From positions 1 to 38,889 of the forward strand of contig NZ_NOKQ01000199.1 in NCBI RefSeq assembly GCF_002265435.1: 38,889 bases of DNA. The letters run 5' to 3'. Under the pieces are notes generated by a model that was not told where the DNA came from, did not search any database, and was given only the letters and a program-made list of their open reading frames with translations. The stretch comes from Tetzosporium hominis (GTDB lineage: Bacteria > Bacillota > Bacilli > Bacillales_A > Planococcaceae). The position numbers were made by a program, and so were the translations under genes. Within the stretch, counting starts at the first letter, position 1; each line of letters begins with the position of its first letter. Below are positions 1 through 7,623 of the stretch, piece by piece.

Positions 1-530
1 ATAGAAAGGACGCACCCAGATTTCGCATCAATGACCACTGTCGCGTAATGATGACCTTTGCGCGTAGCGAACTCATCGACCAAGACATGCTTTGCCGTTT
101 TAGTCTCCAACTGGCTCGAAGCGTATTGATAGAACCACCTTTCAACGGTCGTGTACGGAACACCATATTCACGTGAGACATCAGAGATTGTCCTGCCATG
201 ACAACGTTTTGCTATCTCCACTCTATAATGTCTGGTTGAAGAACGAACAATGCCTAAACCAAAGTCATGAACAAACGTGATACCACATTCTTTACATACC
301 TGGCGTGGGACATCTATCTCGATCCAGATCGTCCCTACGCCCCAGGCGTAGGAATGTCTAAAACGGCGACGTTCCTTTGAGTGGCGGACTGTCTGATTTG
401 AACAGACAACACATGGGACTTGACGGTTCAGCGCAGAAATTCGAAACACGTTTGGTTCGGTGTCGGATGACGGATGAATTTTAAAAAATGATGGAAGTGG
501 AAGGACTAATTTGATAAACTGTTGGGACAA
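1..530 (-). CDS. ISL3-family transposase, N-terminal part (runs off window)
   Basis: Reading the minus strand from a TTG at 530 gives an open frame of about 176 codons that leaves the window at position 1. The TTG is preceded by AGGAG with 8 nt spacing, which is why I chose it. The protein has a zinc-binding N-terminus (CVVCSNQ, later QVCKECG), an HTH-like region (GRTISDVSREYGV) and then the start of the DDE catalytic domain (VLVDEFATRKGHHYATVVID), where the first catalytic Asp is expected. This order is typical of ISL3 transposases, which are usually a little over 400 residues, so less than half is present. No stop codon or frameshift is visible in this part. It could be an intact element continuing to the left. 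Confidence 0.8.
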   Translation of the reverse strand, partial: MSQQFIKLVLPLPSFFKIHPSSDTEPNVFRISALNRQVPCVVCSNQTVRHSKERRRFRHSYAWGVGTIWIEIDVPRQVCKECGITFVHDFGLGIVRSSTRHYRVEIAKRCHGRTISDVSREYGVPYTTVERWFYQYASSQLETKTAKHVLVDEFATRKGHHYATVVIDAKSGCVLS

Positions 531-775
531 GGCGAAAACTCCTATCGTGGTTTGTCTAGACAACAATTACGATACAGGTGTTTTCGCTTTTTTTCTATTT
601 ATTTACATTATTAAGCTGTTCAAGTGTCAACCACGACTTATGGTGATGAACCTCTTTTCTTACATTAACAGGATTTCTCTACTGAGTATGTTAGGTGGCT
701 TACAATGTCAGTTTTCACCCGAAGGTGGACGAAAATCCTTTGCATTAAGTTTCAAACTGAGTTTTCCGCCATACT
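531..775. other. Intergenic stretch, probable ISL3 end region
   Basis: No convincing gene. Around 714-741 there is an imperfect inverted repeat (GTTTTCACCC facing GGACGAAAAT around GAAGGT) that could belong to the terminal repeat of the ISL3 element. The other end of the element lies outside the window, so this cannot be confirmed. An open frame on the plus strand here has no ribosome binding site or recognisable domain. Confidence 0.35.
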
Positions 776-807
776 AAAAGAGCTTAAAAAGATCTTTAAG
801 CTCTTTT
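776..807 (-). terminator. Rho-independent terminator of the peroxiredoxin gene
   Basis: AAAAGAGCTTAAA and TTTAAGCTCTTTT form a near-perfect stem around AAGATC. The flanks carry T runs in both directions, so it may be bidirectional. It lies about 80 nt after the stop of the minus-strand gene ending at 886. Confidence 0.75.
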
Positions 808-885
808 AGAAAGTGTATTTTGTTGTTTGTATTACTATTCCATTCTTCCTGTATCAAATTCACAGTCGACACCGTTTTTAAAAAA

Positions 886-1389
886 TCATTTCAAATTTTT
901 CTTAATGTATTGAACAATTTTTCGGAGTTCTTTTTCCGTTGGCCTTCCGTATGGACTGGTCTGCTTTTGTTGATACATAATTTTTCCGTTTTCATCCAGC
1001 AAAAAGTAAGCGGCTTCTCCGTGGGTTCCATGATCTTCATAAGGAGCGTCTTCCCCGTGATAAAACACACCATACTGGTCCAATAAATCTTTTGAGACGT
1101 CAGTTAGTATCGGAAAACTTAACCCACGCTTCTGTTTCATCTCGAGAGACCCTTCCTGTGTATCTGTTGAAAGAGCTGTAAAATGAACTCCCTTACCTTC
1201 AAAATATGAGATACTTTCTTCAATTTCCTTCAAATCCTGGTTGCATGCCGGACACCACGCGCCTCTAAAAAAGACGAGAAATCTCCAGCCTTCACGTTCT
1301 ACCATGTCTTTTTCAAGAGAGTATGTCCCCTCTTCTGCCAAAGGCAGTTCAAATAATGGTGCCTTATCACCCAGTTGCAATGTCTTCAT
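886..1389 (-). CDS. Peroxiredoxin-like (AhpC/TSA, redoxin-fold) protein
   Basis: 167 residues, thioredoxin-fold peroxidase family. After an N-terminal strand (GDKAPLFELPL) comes FRGAWCPACNQDL at about residues 41-53. This is the FRGxWCPxC form of the active site used by peroxiredoxin-like redoxins, with the first Cys as likely peroxidatic residue. The C-terminal half has the usual FPILTDVSKDLLDQYGV segment. It probably reduces hydroperoxides with thioredoxin as donor, in the cytoplasm; no signal peptide is visible. The ATG has AAAGGAGG seven bases upstream. It heads a run of minus-strand genes concerned with thiol and oxidative stress. Substrate is not predictable from sequence. Confidence 0.8.
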   Translation of the reverse strand: MKTLQLGDKAPLFELPLAEEGTYSLEKDMVEREGWRFLVFFRGAWCPACNQDLKEIEESISYFEGKGVHFTALSTDTQEGSLEMKQKRGLSFPILTDVSKDLLDQYGVFYHGEDAPYEDHGTHGEAAYFLLDENGKIMYQQKQTSPYGRPTEKELRKIVQYIKKNLK

Positions 1390-1477
1390 AAATTTTTCCT
1401 CCTTTAGTTTGTGTGTTGCCTATGAATAAACGTGGAACTAAACTTTTGAATCTTGAAGCAAAGGACGAGTTTTGCCG

Positions 1478-2143
1478 TTACTTCCACTTCAAAAGCCCGT
1501 TCAGGTCCTGAAAGATATAATCCGGATTTAGATCAAGTTCTTCAATTGGGGAATTTTTCCGATTGATCCAGGCCGTCTGAAACCCGAAATTTTTAGCTCC
1601 GGAGATATCCCAGCCGTTTGACGACATAAACAGCACCTCACCCTTCTCAAGGTTCAGTTTTTCCATTGCATATTGATAGGATGCAGGTGCCGGCTTAAAC
1701 TGCTTGATTTCATCAATGCTGAGCACTTCTGCAAACGAGTCTGCTAATCCTGCATTTTCAATCAGGGGGTCCAGCATATCGTGAGACCCGTTCGAAAATA
1801 CCACCAGCTTTTGATTTTTCAGCTCAATCAGGACTTTCTCCACTTCCGGATAAAGCGGCAAGTGGAGATAGGCTTCAAGCAGTTGGCGGTCATTTTGTTC
1901 ACTGGCTTTCAAGTCGCTGTCGTTCAGTGCATACTTCAATGCATCATGTGTAATTGAATAGAGAGTGGCATAATTCCCCATGAGCTGGCGCAGCATGAAA
2001 TATTCAACTTGCTTGGAGCGCCACGTTTGGCTGATGGTCTCACCGTATCCGGGATATAACTTTTCACACTCATCTTTAATTGCCGTTACGTCAAACAGTG
2101 TTCCATAAACATCGAACACAAAGGCTTTAATTTGGCTTCCCAT
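1478..2143 (-). CDS. Haloacid dehalogenase, type II (HAD superfamily)
   Basis: About 221 residues from the ATG at 2143, chosen because AAGGAG lies 8 nt upstream; a longer frame to 2185 has no such site. HAD motif I is VFDVYGTLFD, with the first Asp as nucleophile. Motif II is FSNGSHDML, the Lys of motif III lies in QFKPAPASYQYA, and the acidic/Asn-rich motif IV region is SSNGWDISGAKNFGF. The SNG and SSNxWD signatures are those of L-2-haloacid dehalogenases, which hydrolyse carbon-halogen bonds of short 2-haloacids. Many family members in soil bacteria have unknown substrates. It lies in the same orientation as the flavin reductase upstream, separated by a hairpin. Confidence 0.8.
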   Translation of the reverse strand: MGSQIKAFVFDVYGTLFDVTAIKDECEKLYPGYGETISQTWRSKQVEYFMLRQLMGNYATLYSITHDALKYALNDSDLKASEQNDRQLLEAYLHLPLYPEVEKVLIELKNQKLVVFSNGSHDMLDPLIENAGLADSFAEVLSIDEIKQFKPAPASYQYAMEKLNLEKGEVLFMSSNGWDISGAKNFGFQTAWINRKNSPIEELDLNPDYIFQDLNGLLKWK

Positions 2144-2175
2144 TGAAACAGCTCCTTTGCAGTGGTATGTATATC

Positions 2176-2209
2176 TGTCTGCCAAGACTTTCTTACAGTC
2201 TGGCAGACA
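2176..2209 (-). terminator. Terminator-like hairpin between reductase and dehalogenase genes
   Basis: TGTCTGCC and GGCAGACA plus AGACT/AGTCT form a stem of about 13 bp with a one-base bulge around a short loop. The T-rich tail is on the plus-strand side, while the flanking genes are on the minus strand. Termination of the upstream gene is therefore plausible but not certain. Confidence 0.45.
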
Positions 2210-2214
2210 TTTTC

Positions 2215-2838
2215 TCAGTTAAGTGTATTACCTTCTGCGGGGATTGGTGTATTCTTCAGCATGCCGGCTAGATGATACGTATTATAAGCCAGCCTCTTAA
2301 TGGCAGCTTTCGAAAATTCATTTTCCCGTCCAGCATCCATATACGAGGCTCCTGGCCCAGCTTCTCCCACCCAATAGGCATCAACATTCGGTGGAACCAC
2401 AAATCCAATATGGGACAGCCCATATAACAGGGAGGCAGACGCATGCTTGGCGCCGTCTTCGTTGCCCGTCACGACCACTCCGCCCACTTTGTTATAGAAA
2501 ACAGATTGTCCCTTGTCATTGGTTTTGCTGCTGCTGCCATAAAGCCTTTCAATAGCTTGGGTGGCTAAAGAGCTTTTCTCTCCCAGCCAAAGCGGCGTTC
2601 CGATAATGAGAATGTCCGCTGCTTGAACTTTTTCGTAAATTTTCGGCCATTCGTCATCTCCGCCCATATCTTCCTGCACGCCAAAGGCAATGTTATAATC
2701 GGCCATTCGAACAATTTCTGACTCTACACCCAACTGATTGTAGTGAACCTGCACATCATTCATAAAACCTTCTGTATGAGACGGTTCGTCCCCGCTCTTT
2801 AATGAAGCGTTTAAAAATAGCGCTTTTAATGGTTGCAT
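2215..2838 (-). CDS. NAD(P)H-dependent FMN reductase / flavodoxin-fold oxidoreductase
   Basis: About 207 residues from the ATG at 2838, which follows AGGAAG with 7 nt spacing; the frame also extends to an ATG at 2865 lacking a ribosome binding site. The N-terminus (LKALFLNASLKSGDEPSHTEGF) has the LNxSLK phosphate-binding loop of the NADPH-dependent FMN reductase family. IIGTPLWLGEKSS around residues 75-88 is the second FMN contact, and NKVGGVVVTGNEDG is the third. Such proteins pass electrons from NAD(P)H to FMN or to quinones. The neighbourhood of sulfoxide reductases and a peroxiredoxin suggests a role in oxidative stress, which is inference. Confidence 0.8.
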   Translation of the reverse strand: MQPLKALFLNASLKSGDEPSHTEGFMNDVQVHYNQLGVESEIVRMADYNIAFGVQEDMGGDDEWPKIYEKVQAADILIIGTPLWLGEKSSLATQAIERLYGSSSKTNDKGQSVFYNKVGGVVVTGNEDGAKHASASLLYGLSHIGFVVPPNVDAYWVGEAGPGASYMDAGRENEFSKAAIKRLAYNTYHLAGMLKNTPIPAEGNTLN

Positions 2839-2895
2839 GCTATCGCTTCCTTCCGATATATTCATTACCTGACATGGAGTCTATAATTGAACCAG

Positions 2896-2977
2896 CAATG
2901 GCCGTCCGGCTTGGTACCGGCCGGCCACTGACCTCTAGCGCCTGAAGAATTCATTCAAAAACTAGAGGGGTCACTGT
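2896..2977 (-). other. Paired hairpins downstream of the msr operon
   Basis: Two stem-loops lie between the reductase start and the msrB stop. One is TGGCCG.CCGG with CCGGCCGGCCA around 2898-2928. The other pairs CACTGACCTCTAG with CTAGAGGGGTCACTG around 2930-2977, imperfectly. Neither is followed by a clean T run on the minus strand. Transcription termination for msrB is the simplest role. Confidence 0.4.
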
Positions 2978-3039
2978 AATTCTAAAGTGCAGACGTTCTT
3001 GTCTTTTTTAGAAAAGCAGACAACAAGCCGAGCATCAGG

Positions 3040-3465
3040 TCAGTCAAACAGTTGCTTGTATTCGGATAAGCCTTCATCTTGCAGCTTGTCTTTCGGTACA
3101 AAACGAAGCGAAGCAGAATTGATGCAGTATCGAAGGCCTCCCTGTGAGATAGGCCCGTCCGGAAACAAATGCCCCAGGTGAGAATCGGCTGTCGCAGAAC
3201 GCACTTCCGTTCGCCTCATGCCGTAGCTTGTATCCAGACTTTCCTTCACTTCTTCGTCTTCAATGGGTTTCGAGAAGCTTGGCCATCCGCAATGTGCATC
3301 GAATTTATCCTTGGAACTGAATAACGGCTTTCCGGAAACAATATCCACGTAGATGCCCTCTTCAAAATGCTGGTCGTACTCTCCTGTGAAAGCTGGTTCC
3401 GTTCCACTTTCCTGCGTCACGCGGTATTGCATGGGCGTTAATCTTTTTTTCAATTCGTCTTTCAT
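3040..3465 (-). CDS. msrB: Peptide-methionine (R)-S-oxide reductase MsrB
   Basis: 141 residues, the normal length for a free-standing MsrB. It reduces methionine-R-sulfoxide in proteins using thioredoxin. Recognisable segments in order are [59 protein letters not shown] and [13 protein letters not shown]; the Cys of RYCINS is the catalytic one. The CxxC zinc pairs of some MsrB proteins are absent, as in Bacillus subtilis MsrB as I remember it. The start overlaps the msrA stop by four bases, a sign of translational coupling. It is the last gene of the msr operon. Confidence 0.95.
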   Translation of the reverse strand: MKDELKKRLTPMQYRVTQESGTEPAFTGEYDQHFEEGIYVDIVSGKPLFSSKDKFDAHCGWPSFSKPIEDEEVKESLDTSYGMRRTEVRSATADSHLGHLFPDGPISQGGLRYCINSASLRFVPKDKLQDEGLSEYKQLFD

Positions 3466-3992
3466 TGTCCTTCACCCCAATTTCTTTCGATAAATGCTGC
3501 TCTTCCGGAACCGATGGAATACCGGTTATAATGCGCCGAATTTTTCTTGTAATAATCCTGATGATGTTCTTCCGCTAAATAGAAAGGTTTGGCTTCCAGT
3601 ATTTTTGTTGCTATCGGCTTATTGAACTTGCCCGATTCCTCCAGTTCCTTCTTCGATTTTTCAGCAGCCAGACGCTGTTCCGCTGAATGATAGAAGATAG
3701 CGGTCGCATAGGAAGACCCTCGGTCAAAAAACTGGCCGCCCGGATCAGTGGGATCGATTTGTGTCCAGAATACATCCAGCAGTTTTTCATAAGGGAAGAT
3801 TTCCGGCTGAAAAGTAATCTGTACCGCTTCCACATGCCCCGTTAAATTCGAACAAACTTCTTCGTATGTCGGATTCGGCTTTTCTCCTCCTGTATAACCG
3901 CTAACCACCGATTCGATGCCATCCAGCGAATCGAACGGCTTAACCATACACCAGAAACAGCCTCCGGCAAATGTCGCTTTTTCTGTTTTCAT
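3462..3992 (-). CDS. msrA: Peptide-methionine (S)-S-oxide reductase MsrA
   Basis: 176 residues. MsrA reduces methionine-S-sulfoxide. The catalytic motif [12 protein letters not shown] is at about residues 10-21, followed by SVVSGYTGG and the [21 protein letters not shown] block that builds the substrate pocket, then [12 protein letters not shown] near the end. AGAGGAG sits 7 nt before the ATG. It overlaps msrB by four bases and is preceded by a second, divergent msrA after about 90 nt without an obvious terminator, so all four msr genes may share one transcript. Confidence 0.95.
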   Translation of the reverse strand: MKTEKATFAGGCFWCMVKPFDSLDGIESVVSGYTGGEKPNPTYEEVCSNLTGHVEAVQITFQPEIFPYEKLLDVFWTQIDPTDPGGQFFDRGSSYATAIFYHSAEQRLAAEKSKKELEESGKFNKPIATKILEAKPFYLAEEHHQDYYKKNSAHYNRYSIGSGRAAFIERNWGEGQ

Positions 3993-4081
3993 GCGCTCAC
4001 TCCTCTTACTAGTTATCTGCCGTACACAGATTCACGTACGTCAGCTATTCAGAATAATCAGCTGGCCTGCCTGACAGCTAT

Positions 4082-4756
4082 TCACCATTTCATGCTCTGA
4101 ATCTTCCCTTTTAGCGTATCCTTTGCATCAGCCGGGATGTTCCAACCGCTGATTTCATCAAGCAATCGTTCCTTTTCCCCGTACCCTTTCACAAAGCCGT
4201 TCAGCCGGGCGGCAAATGTCGAATTCGTGAGAACGGAGGGATGTGGCATCAGATCTTTTAATTGCTCAAACGCTTTCGGGTAGCGTTTCAAATAATATTT
4301 TTGGTGGTAGTCTTCCGCCAATGTGAATGCTGAAAAGGGGGCAATGTCCGTTTCGATGGTCATGCCGAGTTCCGCTTCCATTTCACGTTTGACCCGATCC
4401 ACTGTTTCTTCCTGTTCTTTGCCGCGATAGCGCAACAGGGAAAGGTACTGACGCCCCATATAGTCGTCCCGGCGCGGATAATGGTTTCGCCAGAAGTGGC
4501 GAAGTATCTCTCCATAAGAGAGAACGCGTGGATCAAAATCAACTTCGACCGTTTCGGTATGGTCACCCATCTGGTTGTAGGTCGGATGTTCTGTGGTGCC
4601 TCCCGCATACCCGACGCGTGTTCTTATAACTCCAGGAAGCGCGCCGAATTGGGCTTCCGGCCCCCAAAAGCAGCCCATGCCAAGTGTTGCGGTTTCCATT
4701 TCCGATGATGCGAGTCCAGCTTCAATGGCTGGTAGTTGCAGGTTTTGTTCCGTCAA
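4082..4756 (-). CDS. Second MsrA-type peptide-methionine (S)-S-oxide reductase
   Basis: About 224 residues from a TTG at 4756, preceded by GGGAGG at 8 nt; the longer frame to 4804 would add a hydrophobic leader with no ribosome binding site. The active-site loop is MGCFWGPEAQFGAL, so only one Cys is in the GCFW motif, where the neighbouring copies have GCFWC or GCYWC. Other MsrA blocks are RTRVGYAGGTTEHPTYNQMGDHTETVEV, FWRNHYP (in place of DPTDP) and LAEDYHQKYYLKR. There is a C-terminal extension of about 40 residues without Cys. This is the long MsrA subfamily with a different resolving system. It is probably cotranscribed with its neighbours. Confidence 0.85.
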   Translation of the reverse strand: MTEQNLQLPAIEAGLASSEMETATLGMGCFWGPEAQFGALPGVIRTRVGYAGGTTEHPTYNQMGDHTETVEVDFDPRVLSYGEILRHFWRNHYPRRDDYMGRQYLSLLRYRGKEQEETVDRVKREMEAELGMTIETDIAPFSAFTLAEDYHQKYYLKRYPKAFEQLKDLMPHPSVLTNSTFAARLNGFVKGYGEKERLLDEISGWNIPADAKDTLKGKIQSMKW

Positions 4757-4822
4757 TTTCACAACCTCCCTTGCCAACAAAAGTAAAATCCAAATCATAA
4801 GCACACTGAACCAAAGAGAGCA

Positions 4823-5821
4823 TCAATCGTCAGGGAAAGAGCCTTCTTGCTCGGTCCCTTTGTATAGATGCCTATACTCGCCGTACCCTTCTTTTTCCAA
4901 TTCATCTTTGGGAATAAAGCGCAAGGCGGCTGAATTGATGCAGTACCTTACTCCGCCTTTATCTTTGGGTCCGTCATAGAAAAGATGCCCTAAATGGGAA
5001 TCGCTGAATTTGCTGCGGACTTCTGTCCGGTTCATTCCGTACCTCTGATCCAATACATCGTTAATATGGTACTGGCTGATCGGCCGTGTAAAGCTTGGCC
5101 AGCCGCATCCCGCATCATATTGATCTATCGAGCTGAACAGCGGTTCGCCAGAAACGATATCCACGTAAATCCCTTCCTCGGTGAAATTATGAAATTCGTT
5201 TTCATACGGCTTTTCGGTTGCGTTCTTCTGTGTGACTTCATATTGCAACGGCGTCAGCCGGCTTTTCAGCCGCCCTCCCTCTTTTTCGATTCGCCATTTC
5301 TTCTCAATAAATTCTTTCCGGCCAGACTCTTCACAATGTTTCCTGTAATGAAAAGCATTTTTCTTATAATAATCCTGGTACTTTTCTTCAGCAGGGTGAA
5401 AGAATCCAGCCGCAATAATATCCGTGGCAATAGAACCGCTGAACCGCTGACTTTCTTCCAGTTCTCGTTTCGCTTGCTCGGCGGATTTTTTCTGTTCATC
5501 ATCATGATAAAAGATGGCGGTCTTATATGCCTCACCGCGGTCTTGAAATTGCCCGCCTGCATCAGTTGGATCAATGCTTCGCCAAAATATGGTCAGCAAT
5601 TTGTCGTAAGAATATACCAGCGGGTTAAATGTAATCTGCACTGCTTCACGTTGAACAAAGTTGTTTGATAGCGCTTGCGGACTCACTAATTGGTCGTTCT
5701 TTCCATCTGCATAGCCAGCAATAATTTGGTCAATGCCAGGCATTCCGGCAAATGGGGGAACCATGCACCAATAACAGCCTCCGGCAAAAGTCGCTTTATG
5801 GTATTCATTGGTTCGCTTCAT
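4823..5821 (-). CDS. msrAB: MsrA-MsrB fusion methionine sulfoxide reductase
   Basis: About 332 residues. Residues 1-165 are an MsrA domain ([47 protein letters not shown]). The rest is an MsrB domain starting at [12 protein letters not shown], with [11 protein letters not shown] and the catalytic [11 protein letters not shown]. The fusion reduces both sulfoxide epimers. I chose the ATG at 5821. GGGGAGG ends only three bases before it, which is tight, and an in-frame GTG at 5833 is the alternative. A good promoter lies just upstream, giving a leader of about 25 nt. It is the first gene of the operon. Confidence 0.93.
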   Translation of the reverse strand: MKRTNEYHKATFAGGCYWCMVPPFAGMPGIDQIIAGYADGKNDQLVSPQALSNNFVQREAVQITFNPLVYSYDKLLTIFWRSIDPTDAGGQFQDRGEAYKTAIFYHDDEQKKSAEQAKRELEESQRFSGSIATDIIAAGFFHPAEEKYQDYYKKNAFHYRKHCEESGRKEFIEKKWRIEKEGGRLKSRLTPLQYEVTQKNATEKPYENEFHNFTEEGIYVDIVSGEPLFSSIDQYDAGCGWPSFTRPISQYHINDVLDQRYGMNRTEVRSKFSDSHLGHLFYDGPKDKGGVRYCINSAALRFIPKDELEKEGYGEYRHLYKGTEQEGSFPDD

Positions 5822-5853
5822 TAGCCTCCCCACTTTTCACTTAGTATAGGACG

Positions 5854-5882
5854 AGTATATCCACTATTTACCCTTATGCCAA
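5854..5882 (-). promoter_or_regulatory. Sigma-A-type promoter of the msr operon
   Basis: Minus strand: TTGGCA at 5882-5877, a 17-nt spacer, then TATACT at 5859-5854. Transcription would start about 26 nt before the msrAB ATG. No operator was recognised in it. Confidence 0.65.
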
Positions 5883-5955
5883 TCTGAATAAACACAAAAT
5901 ATAGTTGTGCAAATACACTTGGTCAAATGAAATGAAGAATGCCCTTCTGTTTCTC

Positions 5956-5996
5956 TAAAAAAATCAAAAAACTTCTGCCTGTATTAAGGCAGAAGT
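5956..5996 (-). terminator. Terminator of the ohrR-like gene
   Basis: ACTTCTGCCT (5971-5980) and AGGCAGAAGT (5987-5996) form a perfect 10-bp stem. On the minus strand it is followed by a T-rich run, just after the MarR-family gene. Confidence 0.85.
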
Positions 5997-6014
5997 GAGG
6001 GACAGATTCCCTGT

Positions 6015-6476
6015 TTATAAGGGCCTGTTTTCATTTATTTGATGAATCTCTTTAAGTAGCGTATCCATCTGCTGCTTCAAGTCCTGGTTTTTCAACAGGA
6101 TCGGCATGATGGTGTTCGGAACAGCATAAGCCTCGTTCTTCAATCCTTCACCTTTTTCCGTCAGCGAAATGTAGACTTTTCGCTCGTCAGCTGCCGAACG
6201 TTCTTTCACCACTAAACCGGCCTGGATAAGCCGCCGGACCAATGGCGTCAGTGTGCCGTTGTCCAGGTACAGAAGGGAACCCATTTCCTTCATGGTTACA
6301 TGCCCATGCTCCCATAGAACCAGCATCACCAAATATTGCGGATAGGTCAAGTCCAGCTTCTTTAAAAGTGGCCGATAGAGTTGGACAATTTCTCTGGAAC
6401 ACGCGTAGATGCTAAAGCAAAACTGATTGTTCAGACGAAGGAGGTCTTCGTTGCTTAAGCCGTTGTAATTTATCAT
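6015..6476 (-). CDS. OhrR-like MarR-family redox-sensing repressor
   Basis: 153 residues, close in plan to Bacillus OhrR. The N-terminal helix has QFCFSIYACSREIV; the Cys in QFCF matches the peroxide-sensing Cys near residue 15 of OhrR. TYPQYLVMLVLWEHG, the recognition-helix region GTLTPLVRRL and the wing SAADERKVYISLTEKG follow. OhrR proteins release DNA when the Cys is oxidised by organic hydroperoxides. GGAGGG is 6 nt before the ATG. Divergent from it is an unknown gene at 6660, and an OsmC/Ohr-family gene lies 2.5 kb away. Either could be a target, but no clear OhrR-type operator is visible in the intergenic DNA. Confidence 0.85.
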   Translation of the reverse strand: MINYNGLSNEDLLRLNNQFCFSIYACSREIVQLYRPLLKKLDLTYPQYLVMLVLWEHGHVTMKEMGSLLYLDNGTLTPLVRRLIQAGLVVKERSAADERKVYISLTEKGEGLKNEAYAVPNTIMPILLKNQDLKQQMDTLLKEIHQINENRPL

Positions 6477-6659
6477 GCAAATCCCTCCGAAAAAAATTCT
6501 TTCGTTTAGTATACCCGTTAATCAGTTGGCGCAACATAGTTTTACGAAATTAGATAGGAAGAAGTTTAATTTCCATTTCGCAGGGAAAACAAAACTGACG
6601 CTAAAACCATGTCATTGGATCGATAAATTTCTACAAAAAATAGGTGAGGAGAGGAAAAT

Positions 6660-7373
6660 ATGGAGAATAATGAAAAAACAAAGACAGCGGCCAGTCAAGT
6701 GGATGCACAGGAACGGTTAAAGACGGCAGCCATCGGGATGGCAAGCAACATCAAACTCCATGCCACAGGTTCAGGCGGAGAAAAAGGCACATCTGAAGTG
6801 GCGGATAAGGAGCTGGTTGAAAAGACCATCAAAGATTGGCCGGCCATGTCGAAAAAATCCGCCGAGCAGACAATGGAAGCTTACGGACCACCCAACGAAG
6901 TGGCTCCCAGCCGACTGACTTGGTATTACAATAAACCGTGGAAACGGACAGTCGTTTTCCGGGATGAGATTCCGCATGATTTCCCGCAGCCTCACTCGGA
7001 TGTGATTGAGCAGTTTATTGATTATCAAGTGCCTCCTGAAAAATTCAGCGAAATCGCAAAATTCGATGGAAGTGTCATCGTTGAACGGACAAAAGGAGAA
7101 GTTTCTGCCCGTTGCGACATGGAAGCCGCAAACATTCTGGCTTTGAACATGATGCATGAAATCGTAACAGGTAAAAAAACAGCCGCAGAAGCCCGTGAAC
7201 TTTACACGGAACAAACAGCGGCCTATGTCATGAACAAGCCGGCCCCTTATGCCGAACAGTTCCAGTTCGACCTGCAGACCGAAGAGAAATTCGATACCGA
7301 TGAGACCACCCTTCAGGATGTGGCCATCACTGAAACCATCAAAAAGACAAAAGAGAAGCTCGGACTGGATTGA
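6660..7373 (+). CDS. Conserved hypothetical protein, 237 aa
   Basis: I do not recognise the family. The product is soluble, with no signal peptide or membrane segment. The first 55 residues are low in complexity and rich in K, A and E. The central part (about 55-150) is compact with WPAMSKKSAEQTMEAYGPPNE, LTWYYNKPWKRTVVF, and HDFPQPHSDVIEQFIDY, a His/Pro-rich stretch. RCDMEAANILALNMMHEIVTGKKTA near residue 165 looks like a long helix, and the tail is acidic. GAGGAGAGG precedes the ATG, and a good terminator follows the stop. It is transcribed divergently from the OhrR-like gene, which suggests redox control; this is inference from position. Confidence 0.7.
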   Translation: MENNEKTKTAASQVDAQERLKTAAIGMASNIKLHATGSGGEKGTSEVADKELVEKTIKDWPAMSKKSAEQTMEAYGPPNEVAPSRLTWYYNKPWKRTVVFRDEIPHDFPQPHSDVIEQFIDYQVPPEKFSEIAKFDGSVIVERTKGEVSARCDMEAANILALNMMHEIVTGKKTAAEARELYTEQTAAYVMNKPAPYAEQFQFDLQTEEKFDTDETTLQDVAITETIKKTKEKLGLD

Positions 7374-7384
7374 TTACTTCAAAG

Positions 7385-7418
7385 AAGGCCATTCCCTTAT
7401 ACAAGGGGGAATGGCCTT
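7385..7418 (+). terminator. Terminator of the gene ending at 7373
   Basis: AAGGCCATTCCC pairs with GGGAATGGCCTT around a short loop and is followed by TTCGTTT on the plus strand. Confidence 0.85.
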
Positions 7419-7538
7419 TCGTTTGGGATAAAAAAGGAAAAGGAGTCGGTTCATCGAATCTGAACAGACTGCTGGAAAAATGCGAACAGTTCATCACTGC
7501 TGATGGAGAAATTATTGTTAACTGCATTAATTTATGCA

Positions 7539-7566
7539 GCTTCCGATACCTTCATCTACGTAAACC
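7539..7566 (+). other. dif-like Xer recombination site 1
   Basis: Left arm GCTTCCGATAC, spacer CTTCAT, right arm CTACGTAAACC: 11+6+11 like Bacillus dif, where the arms read ACTTCCTAGAA and TTATGTAAACT. A small hairpin (CTGCAT/ATGCAG, 7522-7539) abuts the left arm. It marks the left border of the cassette array. The right arm is less good than in the other sites. Confidence 0.6.
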
Positions 7567-7623
7567 GATCATGGACCGTGGTTCATCCAAACTCTTCGTG
7601 GAACATACCTGTCCGGACAGTTT

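Noticed and set aside
511-777. 88-codon open frame on the plus strand
   Set aside because: Overlaps the ISL3 transposase start and its leader in antisense, begins with TTG without a ribosome binding site, and has no recognisable domain.
4994-5668. 224-codon plus-strand frame across msrAB
   Set aside because: Antisense shadow of a clearly conserved reductase gene; no ribosome binding site.
6477-6659. OhrR operator between the ohrR-like gene and the 6660 gene
   Set aside because: No palindrome of the expected AT-rich type stands out; only scattered AT-rich DNA.
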